From Parapristionchus giblindavisi (taxonomy: Eukaryota; Nematoda; Chromadorea; Rhabditida; Diplogasteridae), in contig CALSFV010000276.1 of the NCBI GenBank assembly GCA_943737045.1, positions 62,001-126,000 on the forward strand: 64,000 bases of DNA. Direction: 5' to 3'. The notes under the pieces were generated by a model. That model ran no database searches. It was given only the letters and a program-made list of their open reading frames with translations, and was not told the origin of the DNA. This document shows positions 33,001 through 44,700 of this stretch, piece by piece (within the stretch, counting starts at the first letter, position 1; every line of letters starts with the position of its first letter). A program made the translations under genes and the position numbers.

Positions 33001-36000
33001 TTGGTGCCCTGTCATATTTTCTTATTCACGGCTCTATACCCCGCCCCATTAATTGGTTTATTCTTGCTCAATTTATTCCGTTTTTAAATGTTTTCCCCCT
33101 AGTGTGTGTTTTAATTTTAAGTAAAAAAACATGTAAAAACGAAATAAATTAAACCTATAGGGGGAGTCCGGTCATAGAGCCGTGAAAATAGACAGGTGTC
33201 TACAGTATGACAAGCGCACTAAGGATCGTGAAGTGACTTTTTTACCGAGTTGCTGCCATATTTTGCTTTCGTAACCAAATTTGACCAGGTTTGTTTGCCT
33301 TCATATTTAAATATAAGGTAGGTAATTAAGTGTAGAACGATTTAAGCAAATTTAATTTCTTCCTCCTAGAGAACCGTCGCATAGAAATTAACGTTCAAAA
33401 GTTTATTTTCGTAATATCTCGATTCTTCGTAGTCCTGACTAAAAAGCGATCGGAGTAAAAGTTGCTTGTATTCGCTCGAGGAATCGATTGGTACCACTCC
33501 CGAGTCGATCGGATGCTTGGGAACCGAAATAATTTTTTCGACCAAATGAACATTTTCGCTTACAGTAACCTTCAGACACAAAATCAAACTTTCTCATATG
33601 TGTGGCTGAGGTCACCTGGCAGTGTACTATTTTATTCCACATCAAACAAAAATATTTATTTTTCGCTATGTCACCTCATATGTAAGTTCCCTCAGACAGG
33701 CTCTCTTAAATACATCCGCTGTTTGCATGACTAATTCATTCATTCCGCTTCTCCTTTCTATCGATTCTCATTTCATAGAAAGATCGTCATGATCACACAC
33801 ATAGAAGAAGACAAAAATAGAAATTACTCAATTACACATAATTTGTCATGAATGATAAAGCAAATCAGTAATGAAACTACTCCATCAATCAATCATACAC
33901 AATGTGTCATATACGATAAACTAATCCAGTATTTCAAGCAGTTGGCATATCATAATCGAATTACAGTAAACCTAATCGAATCATGGTGACACGTACAATA
34001 ATCCCATCACGATCAGGTTACTAAATGACGAACAGACTACAGTAATCGCATCGCGTTGATTACTGTAATATCACTTATTTAAACTCAACAACAACGTCTG
34101 TATGTTCTTTGAACTTCAGAAGAGGAGAATCATGTTTGACAGAGTCAAGATAAGAGTGGTTTGACGAAGAAGAACAACAAGGAACTTCACAAAACATATA
34201 AGATATACTGTCTAAAAGAGTGAAGTGAGTGAGGTGAAAGCTTACTTAACTCATACTGTCAGAGAAGGATAAAAGATCAAATATGATGAGAAGAAGTAGT
34301 GTATGACATGCCATAACACAGAAAGAACAATCTCATCACATAACAAAGCTCGTATACATACTTATTATATATGTTGTACACGAAGAAGAAGAAGTCAACA
34401 TCATCCATACACTCTAATCTCTCCATGTCTCTACTCTCTCATGATCACACACTATCTAATAACTCTCTCATTCTCTAATTCTCTCTGAATCCCATACTCT
34501 CTCTCTCATCACCATAATCCCATTCTCTCACCAGATTCTCTGTCTCTCTGCACACTCTCCTCTCTGTTTCTCAGTCGTCTCTCTCCACACCCATGATATC
34601 TCTGTCATCTCATTGTTCGAAACTGCTTCGAACATAAACTGACTCACGTTAAGGAATGTGTGAGTGCATGAACGAGGGAGAGGGAGAGGAAGAGGGAGAG
34701 GGAGAGACAGAGAACAAAGGGTTCTTCCGACGACACGAGAAGAATTCAAGGAACGTGAAGAGCCATTATAGTCTTAGTTAAAATGAACTAAACCCTGTGT
34801 TAACGATTATTCATTTCAACGAAAAATTCCGTTGCACTTTAATGAGAAAGTAAATCAGTGTGAAGGGACAGGCCTGCAAAATCTACAGCATATACCCTCC
34901 GAGAGTTATTATTTGAGCAAAGATTGAAGAGATGCAGCAAAGTTCACGAAAACACCACGGACAATCGCTCGACACAAGTCGTGCGAGATAGTGTGCAGAA
35001 CCAAGAGACTCTGGAATCTTGACCAGACAGTTAGAGAAAAGACGATAGAGTGTGCAACAACGAGAGAGCGTGCACCGGATACATCAGCTGATCCTCTGTA
35101 TGAAGAGAGATAAATAGTCCCGTATCATCAGGAGATGTCTTCCGTCCTTTATCAATGGGTTCAATCTCTCCGCCTACTGATTGATTCGTTATCATACGCT
35201 ATCAGTAGCCCACAATCAGTGCAGATCTGATCTGAGATAAATATGAGTCAAACTGGAAGTGTTCTGATGAAACCCGTGACCCGAAAGGCCAAAGACCAGA
35301 GCAGGTCTACTGTAGGATTGACAGTTCAAGGACCGACAGTCGAGGGTGGATGTAACAGTGGTGTGGGAATATCAGTTCAGGGTAAAGACCAAAGTTCAAG
35401 GATTGGGTTACTGTAATAGTGAGGGACAAAATATCAACAGAGGAGAGAAGATAAACAAGAGATCTTGTGACTGAATGGATGAAAGATCGAAGGATACAAT
35501 CAAAAGTGTTTGAGACACCTATCACATTTCTCTGAACCCTTCAGTTCCAAACGTTGTGAAAATCGTAGATCAGAACATCCACTCAACACTTCAATGAGGG
35601 AAAAACGTGCGAAGAGTATGCGAAATAAAGAGAATGCAAGACAGTTAGAGAGAGACCAGATATATCAATCGTTCATCTTTAGATTCCGAAAAGAATAGAA
35701 AACACTTATCGAGTGTCGCATAACCCATCAAACACCAGCTCAATTACAGTGCCAAACCAACTACAGTATGCCTTTATAACGCTAACAGTACAAGGTCAAA
35801 CAACCTACAGAAATGATCGCAAGTGATTCCACATATAAATATAGAAAATCAAAGATCAATGTACAGTATCCACTAAAATACTGTCACCGTTGAAGCAAAC
35901 GACATACATGTCTCAGAGGGAGGGGAATTAGATGACAAAGCAGGGTAAATAGGGATGGAAAACCTTCTCTGTACATTCATAACATTCCATTGATACTTTT

Positions 36001-37076
36001 CTTTTTTTCCTATTTCTGTCTCACTTCCCTCTTCCTCTTCCTTTCTCATATTGAATCATACAGTCACAATACCATACATGATGCACTTCCCACCACTCAG
36101 AAACCGAAATCGAAGAAACGAATATTGAAATAGTTATGAGACCATCATACAATAGTACTAAAAGAACCTGACTAATCATAATCTACTTTTAGATAACCCA
36201 ATCATGAAATGATGAAATTCCTCGTAGAGAGAAGAGAGAGAAAAGAGATAAGCTTGAGTATGGACGATGGAGAGACGAGAAACAGAAAAGAGATCGGAAT
36301 AAAAGAAAACATGTCCGTGTAAACGTGTTGATAATGATCGAGAACAGAAAATAGACAAGGAAGATCATCAGGCGAATAATGCCTACTGATTCAAAAACCA
36401 TGCTCATTCTCTGAACAAATTACGTTCTCACGCAAAATCGACCTCTTTGCCCAATACGAGTGACAGGTCCATGATAAACGACAGGCAGATAACATAGAGA
36501 GATGAAGAAGACAAAGAATGAACAAGAAGATGAGATGACCTTTGATGATTTCCACTCTGAGAACAGACTGAATGAACTGATAGATTGCACGAATTCACAA
36601 ATAGTAATGGTATAAAGAGGATAAAGACACATCACGATGGTCGGGTTACGGTACCACTATGTGAATGAGGATTGACTATTATTTCTATTATCAAATCAGT
36701 AATGAATTTGATTCATCAACAATTTTGAATGGAATAGACTTATCACATATAAAACGACCGATAACTTTCCATAGAACCATTGAAACCTGAAACAATAGGG
36801 TAGAAACTATATTACCACAAAATGGTTTGAGTTCTAAAGCCGAGTCTAGAAGATGGACGAAAGCTTGACGAGATGAAACAATCGACAGACTGTCTAATCA
36901 CACTTCGTCTCATTTCTGTTTCCACCCATCTCTCCTTCTGTCTTTAATCTCTCCCTCTCCCTCCACCATCATTCAACACCCTCAATAGCCAGTTTCAGAC
37001 AGATGCTCCTATGAAACAACCAGAGGACAGAAGAGCGAGGTAGAGGAAGAGGGAGAGGGAGAGGGAGAGGGAGAGG

Positions 37077-37113
<37 letters not shown>

Positions 37114-40100
37114 GAAGACAAATGAGAAAATGAGGAATGGAGACATGGAAGATACAGGATATAGGGCAGCACCAATATCCATATATCTTCCATCTCTTTC
37201 AATACATCATCAGACTATGATAGAACATGTAACGACAATGAGACCAAGTGTTGATTCTTTTACTTGATCAAAACGTCCAATCAAATAAACTATCGACAGC
37301 ACAAATAAACAGTCATGCAGTGATTACACATTCTGAGAAAATATGAAATAAGATAAATAGTGATGACAGACAATGTAGAATGTGATAGATACGACAGCAT
37401 CTGAGTCATCTAACAATCCAATCTATCAGATACTCTGTGTCCTCTCTCATTTCTCTCTTCTCTCACTGTTCATCACAGATTGCAACAAGATGCGGAGGCG
37501 CGAACGAAGAGATGAAAAAAAGGGAAAACGACAAAACGAAACAAACTTTAGAAACGCAACACTGACATTTCTATTGTTGAATGTACATATAGAAACGGAA
37601 GGAGAAGCGATGGGGAGACTACTCACTTCTACTTCCGTAAATATATAAATGTATATAGTAATATGGAAGCATTTATCATACAAATATGAGAGTGACAGAG
37701 ATAGTAATAGGGGGATACGAATCCAGATCTCTCCACAAGGTTTCTATCTACAGGATAGAGACATCAACCGGTCAATAACGATGGATAAATCACAAGGATA
37801 TGATGCAAATAGGGGTAATCTATCCATCATGGTAGGTCCTCAAATAGAGTTACTCGGTCTCGTCGCATAAATCTTCGCACCACAAATACAAGACCGGTCC
37901 TATTCCTCTAACAATATACTGCATGCCATATAATCCTAAGAGCTCTGCGCACCAAAAATGCAACCATCCTAGTAAAACCTTATTCAATATATATAAGGCC
38001 CATACTTGAAAGTAGATCTACAGTTTTTAATCCATACCAAAAAGGTGACAAAAAGATCTTAGAACGAGTACAGAATTATTTCACTAGACGAGTATTCAAG
38101 CGCTGTTTTAATGCAGCGTGGGATTCAATGCCGAAAGTTTCCCTTAGGAATAAACAACTAAATTTAGATACTCTTGAAAAGCGTAGAGAAGATATAGATA
38201 TCAAAGCTGCAATGAAATTTATCAGAGGTAAATATAGGATCTCAAATAAGAAACCTCACTATTTTCGCCCTTATATCACCCATAATGGCCTCAATTTCAA
38301 CAACCCAGGCTCACGATTTCATTACAGGCATAATAGCTTCTTTCCCAGGGCGGCAAGGCTCCTAGTGCAACCGAAAAACCGGATAACTTTCAGTTTCCCT
38401 GAGTAAAATTGACTAGAATAATATTTGCCTCATCCCATCTGCACATTGCACTTTCTTCAATGTTCACGTTTCATAGTTTTGTTATATGTCCATCATCAAT
38501 CATTCGATATAATTTAATTTATTTTTTCTGTGCTGTGTTTTCTTGTAAAACGCATAAATATTATTATTATATAACTCCGCCTCACATTCCGCCTACTCTA
38601 GAAAGCTCTTATCGATAATCGAATGATCCTAAACTGTCTAGGCGACTGGAGAAAATTCCTCGGACATCATCATAACCCAAAGATCAACGAGGCAAACAAA
38701 TAGTCAACAAAAATGTGTTCACTGAGGAATGCGGGGCATTCGTGAGAATGTTGCAGTGGGACGGACACCTGATACCCCCCCCCCCCTATGATCAACTTTT
38801 TCTCTCACCTATATCTCTAGTTCTATCTCACTTCTCAATATAACCTCTGCACATTCCATCCGATGATGTCAGGGACCCTTATCATATCCGGGAAGCATTG
38901 CCTAGTGGGGGACAAAAATTCCTAAATCACTTGTGCTCCAATCAAATTTTCGAAAAAAAAGTGACTATTCTTATTGTTAGACAAACAGCGAGTGAAATCT
39001 CAGGTTGTAAAGACAACAGTAATAACACTAACAATATTGGACTTCGAAAACGTTAAATGTGGAAAGAATACATCCAATCTTCAAAAACAAGAACATTTCT
39101 CAAGTTAAGCTCCAGGGTAGAAAGAGAGAGAAAAGAGCACAAGGTTTCAATCTATCAAAACCCTCCTAGTGCTCTTCCTCTCTACATCTTTCACTATCAC
39201 TCTCCTCTCTATCTTCCCCCTCCCTCTCCCTCTCCTTCTTCCTCTCCTTCTAGCTTCTGAACACTTTCATTCATCATCTGTGCAGAAGGCATGATGATAT
39301 AGAAGAAGTGTGATAGAGATAGAGCAAAGGGAGGAACAGAGATGGTTAAACTGAATGCAAAAAGAGTATCTAGAACATCTGTTTTGAGTAAGCTAAACCT
39401 GGAGCCAAAATCATAGCGAAAAACAAAAAAAAATGACCAGATTGATCTTTGATCTCTTCCTGCCGTAATACCGTAAACTGTATATTGTGCTAACCTTTGA
39501 AACTTAGCCAATAGCCATAAATTCTTCCTTGGTATCTTAATATAAACATATTGAAAACGATGGAGTAATATTCATAAGAGGGAAATCGACCAGAAGTTAG
39601 TGACCACTCAGACAAATTAGTTCAACGGAGACTAACAATAAGTGGCACGGAGAACAATAACTGCACTGGCTCTATTTGTAAATAAAGCACCGAAACTTCT
39701 CACATCATCCACATATACAACTTCGCCGATTTTTCGTAGTGCAGGAGGCTTCAAGCCAAACTTAAATGTAGGGATTTCTCTCCATTGAACCGCCGTGACA
39801 TATCGTATCACAATCGAAATTACCCACTCTCAACGAAACATCCGAAATTGAGAAATAGTCTCGTCATAATAATAATAATAATAATCGTTCCACTCCGACC
39901 ACCATAACGGAGCCCCGAACCTCCCTTTCTACATATTGAACTGTCTGTCACTTCTATTTCTCTGTTCGCTCTCTTCATTCTCCATACTCTCTCACTCTCT
40001 GTCTCCTCTACTCGTCTCTTCTACGACCTTCCCTCTCTCGACCAGATACGGGTAATTCATCATAGGCCGATTTCTGTGTTGACAGACAAGAGGGGAAGGC

Positions 40101-41613
40101 TCAAGGTAAGAATGAGAAGTAGATGAAAGAAGAAGATGAAGATCAAGATGAATGAATGAATAGAGAGGAAGGATGTTACAGATGGTCACCCCATTCGAAT
40201 AACCATAATAACCATTTTGGTCGGATACTGTACAATTTCTATGACGTTGAGTTACAGTATTCACTGTGTAGTTGAGAGTTACGGTAATCCCTCTGACATT
40301 GAGAATTACAGTATTCTCCATGGTGTTGAGAGTTACAGTAACCCCTCTGGCAGAGATATCCCCCAAGATAGTCCCTGCAACCCTCGTGCACCCATCATTC
40401 CGTCAATTCGGAGAAACAACGTGAGCACACCACAAAAGCCGTTAAAGAATCCATTATCGTGTAAATGGATCGACTTGAATGAAAGAAAGCCTAGGATAGG
40501 AGGAGGAGTATGAAAGGGTGTCATACTCATCTACTTGCAAGACGATGGAACCACATTGACTCGACTCCAGAAGGATGGAATGGATAAAGACATTGAGAGA
40601 ATAGAAAGAATAAGATGAACACAAGTAGACATACTCTTACAATTTAGAGTCTACTCTCTTCACTGCGTAATGGTTTCTCGAAGACAGAGAAGAGAGGCTC
40701 ACTAGAGTACTTCCATTAAAGATTGATCAAGATAAGTAAAAGGGCAGAGAACAAAAACAATTCCCAAGAGATTGAACAAATTGGTCTGAACACGAAAGAA
40801 AAAATATGGAAATGAATTGGCGTTTTTTATACGAACCAAGAGCTCACCATAACACCAACGTGACCAACCATGCCCCTGAAGGGTAGTTAACATTTTGTTT
40901 GTCTCTCTTACTCTTGTCTTTCTCCTCTCCATCTACCTCCCTTTACTACCTCATCTTCTGGCTTTCGTAAGTAGTAGTAGAGTCAGTTGAATAGAGTCAT
41001 GCCACGAGTGAGGGAATTGATAGTGTCATCGTATAGAGTGGATAGAATAGACTAATAGATATAAGGCAATGTATGATGGAGTAATCACTACAGGCTAACG
41101 AGCAGAGACCCTATTCATGAAAGGTGGCAAAACAGTTACCCACCTTTCATGGATACGGCCTCAGAGGTCCTCGTTAAAGCATATTTCCGATAAATCGGTA
41201 ATTCGGTAAATGATCAGTCGCAAAATCGGAAATTTTCGATAGCAAAAAATTGGTAAAAAATCAATATCTTGAGTTGTTTTCTGTCAATAACCAAATAGGA
41301 ATTAAATGGTTAATATCGTGTGTCATAGTCAGAATCAATTAAGTCAGTCTTCCATCTACTGTGTTCATTCAACCCTCAACTGTCCCTCTCTCATTCTACT
41401 CTTGTACTGGCTTCTTCTTCTTCCATCTTGTCAATATACACGAAGTTAGAGGGAGGGGAGAGGTAGAGGTAGAGGAGGAGAGGGAGAGAGAGATGGAGAG
41501 GTAGAGGTATAGCAAAAGGACGCAACAAAACGGAATTGACTGCGCAAATAGAGAAAACGGGCCAAAGACACAGGAAACGATAGAGGTGAAGCTGACATAG
41601 AGAAAGAGATGGG

Positions 41614-41669
<56 letters not shown>

Positions 41670-41697
41670 GGAGAGAGAGAGGAGAGAGGAGAGAGAG

Positions 41698-41730
<33 letters not shown>

Positions 41731-44700
41731 AGTGAGAGAGAGAGAAACGGTTAGAAGTAGACAGGTAACACTGGAGCATCGATCGAGAACGTCGTGATAG
41801 AAAAAAAGGAGCAAAGACGAAATTGATCGGAACAAAAAAGAGCAGAAATATGATACAACGTCTGTGTGTGCTTGATCTGATTCAATGAAGTGAACTGTGA
41901 CCCTACCGTAACCTATGACCCCCAGACTGTAGATCCTTACCAAAATTGTAACAGAAAATCGTACATACAGAACGTCTACTTCAGTCTAGATTACTGTAAG
42001 TAGCGTACAATATACCTGGTTGTACGCAGATGGCGGGAGTGGATGCGTTGCGGGAGGAACATACGAGAGGAGAGGCACACGAGGATGATACACCGCATGG
42101 AGCGTTCTCACGATGAAGGAGACACAACTGTAATAGGAAGATATTGAATTATTGTCTATCTTTGAAAGGACAGCTCATATCAAAGTCTTGTACCCAATAC
42201 ATTCAATATCTATGATGTCAAACTCAAATTCAACAGGAAATTGTAGAATTTTCAAAGTAGAAAATAGAAAACTACCCAGTACTCGTGTCATAATTCTTCT
42301 TTAATAAATGTAAGTAAGTAAGATTTCCGATTTACTGTAGCCATAATACAGCAGAGATCAAAGATCACATCTACAGTATTCTATCTATACTCTGATCCCG
42401 CCTCTTCTACTCATGCTATTCTGTATTGTATGTATGTCAATGTGAATATTCTTCTCTTCTCCTCCTCCTCATATTGAGTCATTTCATTCCCTCTCATCCC
42501 CCTTCACGTACGACCTCCATTACAAACGACTACGACAGACCAAGATGAGGGAAGGAGAGGAAGACAAACAAGACAAGTGATAGGAGTGAATAGGATAGAC
42601 TGTGATAGACATACATAGAGATCGAATAGAGATAGATCATTCATGATTGAGTAAAGTACTTTCGAGAGTTATTACCGGAAGAAGTAAAACTTCTTTCAAT
42701 ATCCATCGAGTAAAACCCAAATTCATCAGGTGAAACACGATCACAAGATCAAAGAGGCCAAAGACCATGTCATTTTAGAACCAAGGCAAGGGGTCGATTC
42801 ATTCATAACACGATTAACGTTCTCTACTCAATTGAATTCCATTCCCCTCAATCCCTCAAATCCCCAATACATTCATGTTCTTCGATCCAGCAACTCTTCA
42901 GTGCAACGAAGAGCAATAATCTACGATAGCGTAACCATTATGATAAGTGCAATAATAAGCGATGAGTATCAAATCTAGTTTCTCGACTTCACACAATCTT
43001 TCAGATTAGCCCACACTTTCACACAAACATCGTATCTATTTTCATCCTGCATGTTTCGACCTATATTCTATGGCTTCGAATACTTCTTGCATAGATCTTT
43101 CTTTATTTATGGCCGAACAATTCTATCCAAATCCCTTCAAAAAGTCCCCGATGTATCCTCCACACCAGTCCTTATCACGTATTCTTCTCTATCAAACCTT
43201 CCTATATACTCCATCATTCATGGCATGTGTTTGCGCAAGAGAGACGTGGGCTCTCTATCACTATCCCTCTTTGACGAAATTCTATCCATTTACTCACCCT
43301 CAAGTCTGGAGAGTAAAACGAGAACAAAACACGATACAGCTCGTGAATCACGTCATGTTCCCTATGCCCATCTAGAGCATCATCTGGGTACTGTAGCCTC
43401 AAACCTGTCCTGAAGCTACCGTAACTCTCATTGAACACTTTGAACTTTGAAACATTCAATTTCCTCATCTCTCACAAACCGAGAAGCTGGTATTAGCAAC
43501 ATTGGTCTATCTCGCTATTAGCTCTTCAAACCACTCGGTTTGACTCTGTTTCTCTGGGTTCTCCCTATCCAACTGCACATCTCTACTTCTCTAAATCTCT
43601 CTCAAACACTTTCCTATTCTCCTTCTTCCTCTCCGTCAATCCGACGTCAGAGTATCACTTCATACACCAACAACACCTTCACTGTCCTTCTTTACAGTTA
43701 TTACGACACTAGAACATCAAAACAGGATTGGAAATTCAAATACAGGGCTTACAGTCAGATCTTATAAGCTGATAGTAAACATCTGTCACAGTAACACACT
43801 CTGAAGATCACATATAAGATACTCTACCATGCACACACCCAACGATCCGCTATTCTCTGCTGCCTCTTACGAGTGTCTACACTGTTATTCAGAATGCACC
43901 TCTGATGTTGTTGATTGAAAGATACCATAAAGATCATTTCATTCAATTCAATAGATGAGAGAATTGAAGGAAACGTTAGAAGGTAGGGAAACGAGGAGTG
44001 AGAGAGGTAAAGGTAGAGGGACAGAGGAAGAGGTAGCGGGTGGCACAAGCCCTATAAGAGTAACCGACATTGAGGGTGCGCAATCCCTGTAAACAAATCA
44101 GGGTCTTCTATTTCAATAGTAAATTGGAAGCCTCTCAACAAATCTATACTATTCTCATTCGGCGATCCACTAATGAATATTCCATCAACTAATGACCAAT
44201 CGATTCATAAACCTTAACTACAGTAACCCAATCGATCATTACCGTAACATAGACCAAATCACATCTCCCAAGAGTTCAATATCTCTCCACACACTATTCT
44301 TCATCGTTCGTTTCTTCCTCTTCTCCTTCTACTAATCGCTTCAAACTAATCCGATCTTTAATCAGAATGAATGAATGGAAGAACGAATCAAAAAACTAAC
44401 GAACGATAGACCATCCTCTCACTCTGTATTCGGTATTGGATGAAGACAGAGATTACCGAGGACTCAAACCAGAAGTCTTCGGTAATCCCTGTATACGATA
44501 TCGACAACAAAGACATCATAGAGTTGTACATCAACAACCTTCATTGTGTTGTGATCTTACTCTGTTAGTCTACAGTCTTATTCACACCCATAGGCAAATA
44601 TAATGTCTTTGCACCTTTATTGTTGTGAGAGAAAGCAGTGTTTAAGAACGGACAGACAATTTTGCAGGTTTGAATAGTCAGCGACCGGTAGATCCATGTT

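Larger units (their letters stand above)
30452..33709. mobile_element. Composite 3.25-kb inverted-repeat element bounded by TTAA
   Basis: Arms 30456 to about 31150 and about 33010-33705 are long inverted copies, starting GAGAGC[A/C]TGTCTGAGGG just inside TTAA on each side (30452-30455, 33706-33709). Similarity stops at the TTAA, which suggests a piggyBac-type target site but could also be part of the repeat. Interruptions: a fold-back MITE at 31158-31436 in the left arm and a second inverted-repeat element at 31480-32858 in the centre, itself hit by a hAT MITE. No autonomous gene of the outer element is left. Confidence 0.75.
38407..42015. other. crim-1 intron 2, distal part, no gene seen
   Basis: Simple repeats and a C11 run near 38777. 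A 12-bp hairpin lies at 41116-41151. Confidence 0.45.

Noticed and set aside
41446..41943. 165-codon minus frame and its overlapping plus frame
   Set aside because: Pure GA/CT simple repeat; Ser/Leu and Arg/Glu runs are composition artefacts.
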